64,000 nt of DNA, taken from CAVYXF01 sp963772335 (lineage in GTDB: Bacteria > Pseudomonadota > Alphaproteobacteria > Rhizobiales > Rhodomicrobiaceae). Made by a program: the position numbers and the translations under genes. Shown here piece by piece: positions 1-9,054 of the stretch (the stretch's first letter is position 1; the number at the start of each line of letters is the position of its first letter). Under the pieces are notes generated by a model. The model worked only from the letters and a program-made list of their open reading frames with translations, did not search any database and had not been told where the DNA came from. The DNA lies in NCBI GenBank assembly GCA_963772335.1, contig CAVYXF010000001.1:186001-250000 (forward strand), read 5' to 3'.

Positions 1-544
1 GGGTCAGGCCGAGGTCCTCGATCAGAAAGCGGACCGTGCCGGTTGCATCGGTCTTGAAATCCGAGGCGACGCGGGCGCCACCTTCGGCGGCGTTGACCAC
101 GGCGAGGCTGGTGCGATCGAACGGGCGTTCGATCGCCTCCGGGCTGTCGAGGCGAGGAATGAGGGCCATCACCACCCGCACCAAGAGGCGGCCGGGGCGC
201 GGGCAGCTGATGAAGGCGTCGGGGAGTGCCGGTCCGCCTTCGAGGCTCGCTGGCATCGGCTCAGGCGTGCTCCAGCTGTAGCTGGCAAATTCGGAATGCA
301 GCTCCCAGCGCAGCCTCCAAGGGCCGGCATCGATGCAGCAAAACCGGGCATCGGCTGGCGGCGGGGGAGCGCCGAGTCGGCGGCACAAATCGCTGAACGC
401 TGCGTGCTCGGCAGCCGCACCGAGCGGGTCGTTCACGAAGGCGAAATGCCGAAAGCTTTGCGGCGTCGAGAATTGCTGAAACGGCCGGAGATGAAGCTCG
501 GCGACGACGGCAGCGCGGTCTTCATGTTCGGGGAAATCGGGCAT
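1..544 (-). CDS. DUF3422 family protein (3' end beyond window)
   Basis: Only the N-terminal part, about 181 codons, is inside the window; the gene runs off the left edge. The start is taken at the ATG at 544-542, giving MPDFPEHEDRAAVVAELHLR. The ELHxRPF motif near residue 17 and the segment LRWELHSEFASYSW near residue 85 are the hallmarks of DUF3422, a family of soluble or membrane-anchored proteins of unknown function that is common in Alpha- and Betaproteobacteria. Full-length members are roughly 420-450 residues and often end in transmembrane helices, which cannot be checked here. It shares no operon with the next gene, which ends about 200 bases upstream on the same strand. The family call is fairly secure; the role is unknown. 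Confidence 0.78.
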   Translation of the reverse strand, partial: MPDFPEHEDRAAVVAELHLRPFQQFSTPQSFRHFAFVNDPLGAAAEHAAFSDLCRRLGAPPPPADARFCCIDAGPWRLRWELHSEFASYSWSTPEPMPASLEGGPALPDAFISCPRPGRLLVRVVMALIPRLDSPEAIERPFDRTSLAVVNAAEGGARVASDFKTDATGTVRFLIEDLGLT

Positions 545-750
545 GGAGACTTCCGGGGTGTGGCACAGCGCGGGGACGGCGGCCGAGGACCGGATGAAAT
601 TAGCCCAATATTGCCGGCTTGGCGATCCGCGTCAGCCGGATTGCACTATTGCGGAGCGGCTCAGATGGAAACACCGTCGCCGGTGCAGCTGAAATCCCCG
701 TGAAAATCGGGATCAATAGCAGCAGCGCTATCGCGGCTGCATCAGCAATC

Positions 751-1162
751 TCAAGAGCCGAGATCGTAAAGGCGTTTCACCAGCGCGTTGGCCACTTCGA
801 GCGTCTTTACGCTCGCCTGGAATGCCGCGCTCGAACTCGGTTTCCTCGACGGTCTCCTGGACCAGATCGACATTCGGCTCGGCAACAAAACCGTTCTCGT
901 CGGCATAATTCGCAGTCGGGTCATAGACGGCGAGGTAGGCCGGCGTCGTGCTGCGAAGGGTCGCGGTCGTCCCCGCCGGACCGCCGGCACCTGCGGTGCT
1001 TGATTGCTCGATGCGAATGGGCTGGTAGGGCTGCTTCACGCCTTGTGCCGTGTTGGTCGGAAGAGCGCCGCGCGAATCCTTGTTCGCGACGTTGCTGGCC
1101 ACGGATTCAAGACGGCGCGTGGCAGCGTTGAGCCCGGAAAGGGCGGTGGAAAAAACGTTCAT
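751..1162 (-). CDS. Orphan flagellar basal-body rod-like protein, frameshifted as sequenced
   Basis: From the ATG at 1162 the product begins MNVFSTALSGLNAATRRLES and continues VASNVANKDSRG, the N-terminal rod/hook-family helix followed by the SNVANxDT-like turn. The C-terminal signature is EPNVDLVQETVEE followed by FQASVKTLEVANALVKRLYD, but that second part lies in another frame. Removing one base from the CC pair near 825-826 joins them into a 136-residue protein ending at the TGA at 753-751. As sequenced, the original frame instead runs on to 728. The architecture resembles FlgC/FlgG-type rod proteins (N- and C-terminal coiled-coil helices), but the protein is short and no other flagellar gene is nearby. 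It may be a solitary rod-like protein or a relic. The disruption may be a base-call error. Confidence 0.6.
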
Positions 1163-1240
1163 GAACTCGCCTGTTTACGCAACTTTGCGGTGAGTTTATG
1201 GGCGAGTTCTTGGCATTTTCCTAACGAGGAAAGCGCAAAT

Positions 1241-3691
1241 TTAACGGTTCGCCGTGACGGGTTTGTCCTCGAACAGCTCGTTCTCGACTTGCGCGATCGC
1301 GCCTTCGAACGGACGGAACTCGAACTGCACGACGTGCTTGCCCTTGCGCACCTGCACGGCGCGGAATAGCAGATTGGCGCGGAGAATGTCTGCTGGCCGC
1401 CCATCGACCGAGGCGTACCACCAGGGATGCCAAACGTCGTTCAGCAGCACAAAACCGGGGGTCGTTGCGTCCACCTCGATCTCGATGAGCGTATTCTGGT
1501 ATTTGCGGATGCGCACCGTGGAGGTCGCAGCGCGCTGGAGATCCCCCTCTGTCGGCCGCGCCAGATCCGGCTCCTGCTCCAGAAGCACCTCGCGCTTGGG
1601 ATCGAAGTCGGGCCATTCGCCCGTCTTTCTGAGGGCTTCAAAATCAGCATCGCGCCAGCCCCCAACGAACAGCGCGCGCGGCAGAGCGTTTGGATTTTCA
1701 TAGATATAGGCATCGGCCGTGCGCGCGATCAGGCCGAGATCGCCCGGCTGGATGCGCTTGTCGATCTGCTGGATCGGAATCGAGGAGGCGATATAGCGCA
1801 GGCCAAGCAGATCGGCCATCACCGAGCGGTAGGACGGAAACAGCTTCGTGAACAGGCGCTGGCGCGGCTCTGCCACCGTGTCTTCGCCGCCGAGCGTCTC
1901 GTCCATGTCAGCCAGGCGCAACGGGTTGTAGCCGAACACGTGGTCGAAATTATGAACGAGGCTGGCATTGGGCCACTCAAAGCCAAGCCCAACCATCTCC
2001 ACCCGGTCCCGCCGTGCCGGGCTTACAGGCTGCTTGAGCCTGGTGCGCAGAAATTCGATGGTGGGATTGCGCGAATTCGGCAGCAGCACATCATATTGCG
2101 CCGGAGGAAGCCCCGTCGAGCAGTTCGGCCCGTTGTTCACGGAAAGGTCGAGAACCATGAATGCCGTGACGGCCAGGACGGCGAGATGCGGCGAGGTGCG
2201 GGACAGCCGCCGGCTGAAGACCACCAGTGCCATAGCCGCGCCGAAAAATGCGATGGCAAGGAGCAGCGGCCTGATCGCCAGGCCGAGCTTGTGAAAATAG
2301 ATCGCAAGGCCAAGACTGGCGATAAAGGCGCCAGCCAGTACGCTGATTTGCAGCGCACGCGCCCTGCGGCTGGCCGGCGGCATTGTCTCGGTCAGATTCA
2401 AATGGATGAGATAGCCCGCCAGAACAGCGAGCGTTGAGCCAAACAGGAAGGTCGCGTCAGCGGGCCGGCGAAACAGCGCGACGCCTGGAACATAATTATA
2501 GAAGACGTCGAAGGCCGGGGTGTAACGCCCCATGGCGTAGATCAGCATCACCGCCGTCGCGAAGGTAAAGAAGCGCACATGGCGCGCGAATAGCGCGCCG
2601 CGCCGCAGCCCTAAGAGAATGAGCGCCATGATTGGCAGGGCTCCGATATAGATCACTCCCATATTCTGGCTGATGGATAACCAGTCGGCGTGCCAATCCT
2701 TGCTGGCTGGACCCCAATAGCTCCAGTCCGGACTGGCCGAGCTGAAAAGATCCGGAACGAAGGCTGTCAGCAGAAGGGCGGGATGGAGGGATCCGCGGCC
2801 GGCTTCCCAGAAACTGATCTCCGGGCGGTTGGAAGATTCCAAGAAAAGATAGGTAAGCAGGACCGGCATGCCGGCCAGCAGAATGGTAACGAGGCCACAC
2901 ACGACGAGGGGCGCGAAGGTGGCGCGGATCGCTTTCCAGGGTGCCGGGCTCGATAACCAGTAATGGATCACGAAGGCTGCGAGCAGATAACAGCCAAGCA
3001 GCGCGACTTGCCCGGGTCCGATCAGCATCAGCCCGACGAAAACGCCGGCGAAAATTCCATAGACGCTCGATTGCCGCTCAAGTGTGCGCGAGAGCAGCCA
3101 GAGCGAGATGGCGGCAAACACCAGCGTTTGCACCAGCATGATGTGCTGCAGGCGCCAGGCTGCGGACGCGCCGAAAGCAAGCGCGATCGCAGCGGCCGCG
3201 GCGCCCGCCGGATGCCAGCCGCGGTCGCGGAACAGCATCAAAACGGCCAGTGCGGCAACGCCGAGATAGGCGAACACCATCGCGTCGAGCTGGCGGAAGC
3301 TTGGCACAGCCTCGAAATAGGCGAGCAAGAATGCCGGCGAGAAGATCAGCGATTGCGGGTCGGCGATCTGTGGCGACCCGGCGAACACATTATGGGTCCA
3401 GAAGGGCGATTGACCGCTATGCAGCGCATTGGCGAGAAACTGAATCTGGGCCTGGAAATGCGCCTTTGCGTCGTAGGGGATTGTGACCTGGCCGGACAGC
3501 CAGGGCGCGCTCAGGATCAGCCAGGCCGCCAGGACCGCAAGGACTGCGGTGAAATAGCCGCTGGCGAAGAGTTTGCGCAAGAACGTCTGCCGAAAATCAA
3601 ACACGGGCTCAGGACTCGTCTCGCCGGCACTGAAACCACGATCTGACACGGTGCCATTCGGTTGCAATTCTCTGCTTTGCTGCAGGAGCAT
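1241..3691 (-). CDS. YfhO-type polytopic membrane protein (GT-C glycosyltransferase-like)
   Basis: A protein of about 816 residues that begins with a hydrophilic N-terminus and then has a dozen or more hydrophobic segments over roughly residues 50-520. A soluble C-terminal domain follows, containing VLLNDVWHPWWYASVDGRPA near residue 750. That resembles the 'pxWxAxVDG...ANxxFRxVxVxxGxHxVxF' signature of the YfhO/GT-C family, members of which transfer sugars from polyprenyl-phosphate donors on the outer face of the membrane. The ATG at 3691 was preferred to an ATG at 3781 because the longer form would overlap the upstream deacetylase gene. The gene is the last of a four-gene minus-strand cluster with a GT2 enzyme, a GtrA protein and a deacetylase, which supports an envelope-glycan role. 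The acceptor is unknown. Confidence 0.75.
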   Translation of the reverse strand: MLLQQSRELQPNGTVSDRGFSAGETSPEPVFDFRQTFLRKLFASGYFTAVLAVLAAWLILSAPWLSGQVTIPYDAKAHFQAQIQFLANALHSGQSPFWTHNVFAGSPQIADPQSLIFSPAFLLAYFEAVPSFRQLDAMVFAYLGVAALAVLMLFRDRGWHPAGAAAAAIALAFGASAAWRLQHIMLVQTLVFAAISLWLLSRTLERQSSVYGIFAGVFVGLMLIGPGQVALLGCYLLAAFVIHYWLSSPAPWKAIRATFAPLVVCGLVTILLAGMPVLLTYLFLESSNRPEISFWEAGRGSLHPALLLTAFVPDLFSSASPDWSYWGPASKDWHADWLSISQNMGVIYIGALPIMALILLGLRRGALFARHVRFFTFATAVMLIYAMGRYTPAFDVFYNYVPGVALFRRPADATFLFGSTLAVLAGYLIHLNLTETMPPASRRARALQISVLAGAFIASLGLAIYFHKLGLAIRPLLLAIAFFGAAMALVVFSRRLSRTSPHLAVLAVTAFMVLDLSVNNGPNCSTGLPPAQYDVLLPNSRNPTIEFLRTRLKQPVSPARRDRVEMVGLGFEWPNASLVHNFDHVFGYNPLRLADMDETLGGEDTVAEPRQRLFTKLFPSYRSVMADLLGLRYIASSIPIQQIDKRIQPGDLGLIARTADAYIYENPNALPRALFVGGWRDADFEALRKTGEWPDFDPKREVLLEQEPDLARPTEGDLQRAATSTVRIRKYQNTLIEIEVDATTPGFVLLNDVWHPWWYASVDGRPADILRANLLFRAVQVRKGKHVVQFEFRPFEGAIAQVENELFEDKPVTANR

Positions 3692-3738
3692 TGTCAAGAT
3701 GACGCCTTTGCGCAAGGGGTTATGGAATATAATGTTAC

Positions 3739-4539
3739 CTAGAGGCCCCAGCCGCCGCGATTGATCCCGAGCTCGGAGCACAGTTCCCGGAAACCAGTAC
3801 TACCGAGCCATTGCCATTCCCTAAGCCGTGCCGCGCGTATATCGTCCTGAAAGCCCGCCGGGGCCGGATGAGCGGCAACATGGCACATGATCAGCGGCCG
3901 CTCTCCGGCGAGGCCCGACAGCCATTTGCGCCATAGTACAGCGAGATCGGCCTTCGGAGAGAATCCGTAAACGCCAGCAAAGTCGGTATTCGCCGGCTGA
4001 GCGTTGCGGCGCAGGAGCCGAGAGAGCGGCCGCGCGCCGGTTGCGGCAATGGCCGACGCCTTCGCCCCGCGCCAGCGCGACCCGAGGCAAAGCCGAACGC
4101 CGATGCGGGAGACCCGTGGACCATAGCGCGCCCTGAGCGTGCCGATCAGCACATCGCGCACCAGTGGCAGCTGATGCACATGCTGATGCCCGTCGACGAA
4201 ATCGGGCGGCGCCTTCATTACGGCTTCGAACCGATCGAGCTGGCGCTCAATTTCGTAGCGGATTTCGCTGCGATCCAAGCGCCCCAGAAATGCAGCGCCG
4301 ACCAGCCGGGGCAGGGCACTGCCGGGAAGTTTTGGTGCGGCAAACGGACTGGTCAGATCGAGATGCAGGCCGCGATCGAGCTCGGTTTCGGCAAGCCGCC
4401 GCCCCGCTTCCGGCCAGTTCGGCGAAAGCACCATGGCGCTCACAGCGCTCAGCACTCCGCGCCCGGCAAGCGCCAGCACGGCCGCATCGACACCGGCATC
4501 CATCGCATAATCATCCGCGGTCACGATAACGGATTTCAC
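3739..4539 (-). CDS. ChbG/HpnK family deacetylase
   Basis: A 266-residue protein of the YdjC/ChbG/HpnK fold (carbohydrate or hopanoid-sugar deacetylases of the polysaccharide-deacetylase type). The N-terminal metal motif is VTADDYAMD, residues 6-14, with the paired Asp residues. LHLDLTSP near residue 57 and DGHQHVHQLP near residue 114 supply the conserved His ligands. HpnK removes an acetyl group during hopanoid head-group synthesis and ChbG acts on chitooligosaccharides; no hpn gene is visible here, so a lipid-linked amino-sugar substrate made by the neighbouring GT2/GtrA pair is more likely. It overlaps the GtrA gene by 4 bases (ATGA), so translation is probably coupled. Confidence 0.82.
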   Translation of the reverse strand: MKSVIVTADDYAMDAGVDAAVLALAGRGVLSAVSAMVLSPNWPEAGRRLAETELDRGLHLDLTSPFAAPKLPGSALPRLVGAAFLGRLDRSEIRYEIERQLDRFEAVMKAPPDFVDGHQHVHQLPLVRDVLIGTLRARYGPRVSRIGVRLCLGSRWRGAKASAIAATGARPLSRLLRRNAQPANTDFAGVYGFSPKADLAVLWRKWLSGLAGERPLIMCHVAAHPAPAGFQDDIRAARLREWQWLGSTGFRELCSELGINRGGWGL

Positions 4540-4928
4540 GCGGGCTTCTTCCTCAGCGCAAAAGCCCAGAAGCGGGACATGGTGAAGGTGAACACCGCGA
4601 CGATCAGCACCACCACCGCCAGGATCGGCAGATACAGCGCGGTGCCGAACATGTTCAGCGCATAGCTGTACATCACCTGGTTGAGCGTGAAGGCGGTGAT
4701 GGCGATCAAGCAGTAGCGCCGGCCGGCCTCCGCGCGGGCCTCCGGCGGCTGGGGGAAGGTGAAGCGGGAGTGGCCATTGAAGCTGACCAGGAAAGCGACG
4801 CAGAACGCGGCAACGTTACTGATGAGCGGCTTCCAGCCAAATGCCTCGACCAGAAACGCAACCACGCTCATATGGGTCAGCGCCGCGACACAGCCGACGG
4901 CAATGAAACAACCGATTTGCCGCTTCAC
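4536..4928 (-). CDS. GtrA family membrane protein
   Basis: A 130-residue protein with four hydrophobic segments and the family motif FLVSFNGHSRFTFP in the middle, typical of GtrA/DPMS-type proteins (PF04138). GtrA proteins are thought to flip polyprenyl-phosphate-linked sugars, or to anchor the partner glycosyltransferase in the membrane. It overlaps the GT2 gene upstream and the deacetylase gene downstream by 4 bases each. This GT2-GtrA pairing is the standard gtrB-gtrA arrangement, and the third partner would be a GT-C enzyme such as the YfhO-like protein two genes downstream. Confidence 0.88.
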   Translation of the reverse strand: MKRQIGCFIAVGCVAALTHMSVVAFLVEAFGWKPLISNVAAFCVAFLVSFNGHSRFTFPQPPEARAEAGRRYCLIAITAFTLNQVMYSYALNMFGTALYLPILAVVVLIVAVFTFTMSRFWAFALRKKPA

Positions 4929-5920
4929 AGCTTGATCACCTTGGCTTCGCGCGATGACTCCGAAAAGCGGTCGGTGTCCATGGTCTGGCTGTCCTCGGCA
5001 ACGACATAGAGCGGGCGTCCCTTCACTTCTTCAAATACGCGGCCGAGATACTCCCCGATCACGCCGAGACAAAGCAGCTGGAGGCCGGAAAGGAACATCG
5101 TGCCGACAGCAAGCGTAGCCCAACCAGGCGGCGTGTGCTCCTTCAGCATGTAATGTTCGATAAGGATGTAGAAACCAAAGCCAACCGAGGCCGCCGAGAC
5201 CAGCAGGCCGGCAATCGAGACGAGGCGGAGCGGCGCCACGGAGAAGGAGGTCAGGCCGGTCAGCCCAAGGCTGATAAGCCGGCGGATGCTGTAATGCGTA
5301 TTACCAGCAAGGCGCGGGGCAACCTCATAGGGCACGGCCTGGGAGCGAAAACCGGCCCAGCCGTAGAGCCCCTTCATGAAGCGATTTCGCTCCGGCAGCG
5401 CGTTCAGCACGTCTATGACTTTGCGGTCGAGCAGGCGGAAATCGCCTGCATTGGCCGGTATCGACACTCTGCTTCCTGCCTTCATCACGCGGTAATAGAC
5501 GCGCTTCATTATTCTCAGCCAGCGCGGATCGCTGCGTTTCAACAAGGAAGCGTAGACGATCTCCTTGCCGCTCAGCCAATGCTCAATGAATTTCGGGATC
5601 AGCGAGGCAGGATGCTGGCCGTCGGCATCCATGACGATCACAGCCGCGCCGCGCGCGAGCGCCAGTCCCGCCGAGATGGCCGCTTCCTTGCCGAAATTGC
5701 GCGACAGGCGGACATAGCGCAGGTTCGGATCGCTTGCGCAAAGCGCCAGCACCGTCTCCCGCGTCCGGTCCGTGCTGCCATCGTCGACCACAATGATCTC
5801 CGGCACCACCTCCATGCGGGCGAGCTCAGCCCTGACGGCCTCGATCACCTGCGGGAGCGAGGCACATTCATTATGGGCCGGCAAGATCACGGACAGCGTT
5901 GGATCGGACGTTTTCGGCAT
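4925..5920 (-). CDS. GT2 family polyprenyl-phosphate glycosyltransferase (GtrB/ArnC/DPM1-like)
   Basis: A 331-residue protein starting MPKTSDPTLSVILPAHNE; the ATG at 5920 was preferred over 5947 because the family begins close to SVILPAHNE. The nucleotide-sugar site has VVDDGSTDRT and the metal-binding VMDADGQHP. Two C-terminal transmembrane segments (around residues 230-255 and 270-295) are typical of enzymes that transfer a sugar from a nucleotide to a polyprenyl phosphate on the cytoplasmic face. It is the first gene of the minus-strand cluster and overlaps gtrA-like by 4 bases. The sugar cannot be deduced. A TTGACA-like hexamer lies at 5955-5950, but no convincing -10 element follows. Confidence 0.87.
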   Translation of the reverse strand: MPKTSDPTLSVILPAHNECASLPQVIEAVRAELARMEVVPEIIVVDDGSTDRTRETVLALCASDPNLRYVRLSRNFGKEAAISAGLALARGAAVIVMDADGQHPASLIPKFIEHWLSGKEIVYASLLKRSDPRWLRIMKRVYYRVMKAGSRVSIPANAGDFRLLDRKVIDVLNALPERNRFMKGLYGWAGFRSQAVPYEVAPRLAGNTHYSIRRLISLGLTGLTSFSVAPLRLVSIAGLLVSAASVGFGFYILIEHYMLKEHTPPGWATLAVGTMFLSGLQLLCLGVIGEYLGRVFEEVKGRPLYVVAEDSQTMDTDRFSESSREAKVIKL

Positions 5921-6238
5921 GTTTCTAAGCCGGGCAGAGACTAGCATTTTGTCAAGTGTTTCTCGTTTCCAATCGCATCAAATGACGCTTCACCGATGAA
6001 CGGGCGATGACAGCCCCACGGCCGCCGTCTCCACTGCGTCAGCTGGTGAAGGGTTCGTGCCGAAGGCAAACCCGCCATTCCGCATTCCTTTTCCCCCCGG
6101 ACCTGCTCAGTCCTTTCCGACCAAAACAAGGCGAATACCCGCGTCAGGGCGACGCCGGTTGGCCTTCCGAAACGCTTCGGCAACCCTTTCTTTAGTTGTG
6201 GATGGCTACCATCACTCGCCCAGTAATTGCGGAAGCTG
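5921..6238. other. Intergenic region between divergent GT2 and GGDEF/EAL genes
   Basis: About 318 bases separate the two divergently read genes, so promoters for both must lie here. A small hairpin (GGGTT...TGCC GAA GGCA...AACCC) sits near 6050-6072, and an inverted CCGAA/TTCGG pair near 6166-6180. Neither matches a riboswitch that I recognise. No protein-coding gene is convincing. Confidence 0.4.
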
Positions 6239-9025
6239 ATGTATCGCGTCTTCACATGCCTCACAACCCAGCACGATCCGCGCTTGCTTGTGCTGGCTGT
6301 GCTCGTCTGCATCGTTGAGAGCTTCATCGCTCTTTACGTTTACCGGCAGATTGCGGAGGCGCGCGGGTTTGTGACGCAAAAGTGGCTGGCCGTTGCCGGC
6401 CTTTGTACGGGAAGCTCGATCTGGGCCACCCACTTCGTTGCCGTGCTGGCTTATGACAGCCAGCTTCCCGTGGCTTACGATGTATTCCCGACGGCGATTT
6501 CGCTGCTCCTGGCCATCGTCGCCACAACCTTGGGATTGCGCCTTTCGGCAGCCGGCAGCCGCTGGAGAGCGATGGCTGGGGGTCTCATTATCGGCCTCGG
6601 CACGGCGGTAATGCATTTCACCGGCATGCGTGCATTGCTGCTCCCCGGCACGATTACGTGGGATATGCCCTTCGTCTTTGCAGCCATTGCGCTCGGCTGC
6701 GTGTTTTCCGCTGCGGCGATGCTTGCCTTTCGTGAGCGCAAGGGCATGACGGGCGTGCTGGCCGCCACTGCGCTGCTTTCGCTTGCAATCACAAGCATGC
6801 ACTTCACGGCGATGACGGCCGTCACCGTGGTTCCCGATCCGACTATCCCGGTCGTCGCCGCCCACTTCAGCCCTTTCATTCTGGCGATCGTTATTGTGGT
6901 GATCACGCTTGTCGTGCTCTGTGCCGGGTTCGTCGTCTCGCTTTGGGAAAGCCGTGTGGCGCGTGACAGCGCTTTGACGGCCGGCGAGCTGGTCAATGCG
7001 TCGAGCCAAGCCCTGGTATTGGCCGATGATGGCATCATCGTCGATGCCAATCGCCGCGCTATCGAGCTCTGGGGGCGTCCTTTGCAGGAGCTCATTGGCA
7101 AGCCGGTGTTTGGCGGTCTTCTCGACGGATATCGGCCGCATACCAGCACCAATGAGATCTTCAGCTTCGAGACTTTTATGAAGCCGGCTCAACGCGCCGC
7201 GATTCCGGTCGAGATCGTGCGCCAGCCGCTTCATACCGCAATGCGGGCGAACGAGGTGTTCGCTATCAGCGATCTGCGGCCGCTGATCGAGACCACCGAC
7301 CGGCTGCGGCGGATGAACGAGGAACTGCAGGCGCGCGAGAAGCAATTGCGCCATCAGAATTTGCTCTTCAACACCGCCCTGTCGCACATGACCCAAGGGC
7401 TGTGCATGTACGATGCGCAGCAGCGTATCGTCGTCAGCAACCGGCGTTATGCCGAGCTTTACGGTTTGACGCCCGACCAGGTCAAACCCGGCACTTTGCT
7501 GACCGATGTGATTGAGGCCCGTATCGCGAACGGCATTTACGCCAATGGAAGCCCAGAGGCCTATCGGCAGGAGCGCGTCTCAGTCCTCGGGCGCAATCTG
7601 GACATGGTCCAGGAGCTGAATGATGGCCGCTTCATCTCCATCCTGCTTCGCCTGATGCCCGGGGGTGGCTATGTCAGCACCCACGAAGATGTGACCGAGC
7701 GCCGACGCATCGAGGCTCGCCTCGCCCACATGGCACACCATGATCCCCTGACCGATCTGCCGAACCGTGCGCTCCTGCGTGAGAGGTTGGAAAAAGCCCT
7801 CAAGGGCATTCGAAAACACGATCCGTACCTGGCTGTGCTGATGCTGGATCTCGATCGGTTCAAAGAGGTGAATGACACGCTCGGCCACCTCGTTGGCGAT
7901 TTGCTGATCAAGGGGGTTGCCGAAAGGCTGAGAGAGGGCATGCGGCAAACGGCCACTGTTGCCCGGTTCGGCGGTGACGAATTTGCGATTATCGAGCCGC
8001 TCGGTCCCGGCGACGATGAGGAAGCGCTACCGCGGCGCGTTCAGGAAATCTTGAGCATGCCGATGGAGTTGGACGGCCATAGGGTTTCGATTGGCACCAG
8101 CATCGGTATTGCAATCGCCCCAAGACATGGGATCGATCCTGACGATCTCGTGAAAAAAGCGGACCGCGCGCTGTACACTGCAAAAGCCGCCGCGAGGGGC
8201 AGCTACCGCTTCTACGACGAGCAGATGGACACCGAACTGCAGGAGCGCCGGGCACTCGAACACGAGCTGCACAAGGCACTCCCCGCCGGCCAGCTGGAGC
8301 TGCATTACCAGCCGATTGTTGATCTTAAGCGCGACGAGATCACTGGTTTCGAGGCGCTGATGCGCTGGAACCATCCGATGCGCGGACCGATTTCCCCAAC
8401 CATATTCATCCCGCTTGCCGAGGACAGCGGCCTCATCACCGTCTTGACTGAATGGGCGTTGGAGGAGGCCTGCACGGAGGCAGCGAAATGGCCGGATCAC
8501 CTCAAGGTTGCCGTCAATCTCTCCGTTCTGCATTTCAAGTCGCGCAACCTCGTCGCCTCGGTGAGCAGCGTTCTGAAAAAGACGCAGCTGCAACCGCACC
8601 GCCTGGAGCTGGAGATCACCGAGACTGTCATGTTGAACGATGCCGAAAGCGTATTCGCCATATTCCGGCAGCTGCACCAGCTCGGCGTGCGTATCGTGCT
8701 CGACGATTTCGGAACCGGCTTCTCATCTCTCAGCTATCTGCTGCGTTTCCCATTCGACAAAATCAAGATCGACCGCAGCTTTATCAGTGATCTCGCTCAG
8801 GGAGGCAGCTCGCTCGTCCTGGTGCGCTCGCTCATTCAGATGGCGCGTGGCCTGGGCGTTTCGGTGACGGCGGAAGGCATCGAGACGGTCGAGCAGCTCG
8901 AAATCGTGCGTGCTGAAGGCTGTACGGAAATCCAGGGATATTATATCAGCCCGCCAAGGCCGGCCGCAGAGCTCCGCCAGCGCGAGCTGCGCCAGGTCAT
9001 CACACAGGAATGCGCCGTCGCTTGA
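6239..9025 (+). CDS. MHYT-PAS-GGDEF-EAL cyclic-di-GMP turnover protein
   Basis: A 928-residue integral membrane signalling protein. The N-terminal MHYT sensor (residues 1 to about 235) has its repeat motifs at ATHFVAVLAY, MHFTGM and MHFTAM, a module proposed to bind copper and sense gases such as oxygen or NO. Two PAS-like regions follow (about 250-345 and 375-480). Next is a GGDEF diguanylate cyclase domain with intact RFGGDEFA near residue 576, then an EAL phosphodiesterase domain with FEALMRW near residue 702 and DDFGTGFSS near 822. The RxxD inhibitory site that normally precedes GGDEF is RQTA here, so product inhibition is probably absent. The ATG at 6239 has GGAAG upstream and gives the usual N-terminus; a TTG at 6227 is less likely. 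Confidence 0.92.
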   Translation: MYRVFTCLTTQHDPRLLVLAVLVCIVESFIALYVYRQIAEARGFVTQKWLAVAGLCTGSSIWATHFVAVLAYDSQLPVAYDVFPTAISLLLAIVATTLGLRLSAAGSRWRAMAGGLIIGLGTAVMHFTGMRALLLPGTITWDMPFVFAAIALGCVFSAAAMLAFRERKGMTGVLAATALLSLAITSMHFTAMTAVTVVPDPTIPVVAAHFSPFILAIVIVVITLVVLCAGFVVSLWESRVARDSALTAGELVNASSQALVLADDGIIVDANRRAIELWGRPLQELIGKPVFGGLLDGYRPHTSTNEIFSFETFMKPAQRAAIPVEIVRQPLHTAMRANEVFAISDLRPLIETTDRLRRMNEELQAREKQLRHQNLLFNTALSHMTQGLCMYDAQQRIVVSNRRYAELYGLTPDQVKPGTLLTDVIEARIANGIYANGSPEAYRQERVSVLGRNLDMVQELNDGRFISILLRLMPGGGYVSTHEDVTERRRIEARLAHMAHHDPLTDLPNRALLRERLEKALKGIRKHDPYLAVLMLDLDRFKEVNDTLGHLVGDLLIKGVAERLREGMRQTATVARFGGDEFAIIEPLGPGDDEEALPRRVQEILSMPMELDGHRVSIGTSIGIAIAPRHGIDPDDLVKKADRALYTAKAAARGSYRFYDEQMDTELQERRALEHELHKALPAGQLELHYQPIVDLKRDEITGFEALMRWNHPMRGPISPTIFIPLAEDSGLITVLTEWALEEACTEAAKWPDHLKVAVNLSVLHFKSRNLVASVSSVLKKTQLQPHRLELEITETVMLNDAESVFAIFRQLHQLGVRIVLDDFGTGFSSLSYLLRFPFDKIKIDRSFISDLAQGGSSLVLVRSLIQMARGLGVSVTAEGIETVEQLEIVRAEGCTEIQGYYISPPRPAAELRQRELRQVITQECAVA

Positions 9026-9054
9026 GGCCTTTCGCAAGGCGCGCGAGGGGTTAC

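Noticed and set aside
6020..6230. A possible riboswitch in front of the GGDEF/EAL gene
   Set aside because: The small hairpins do not match any riboswitch core I know; a c-di-GMP aptamer was considered because of the downstream gene, but the conserved bases are missing.
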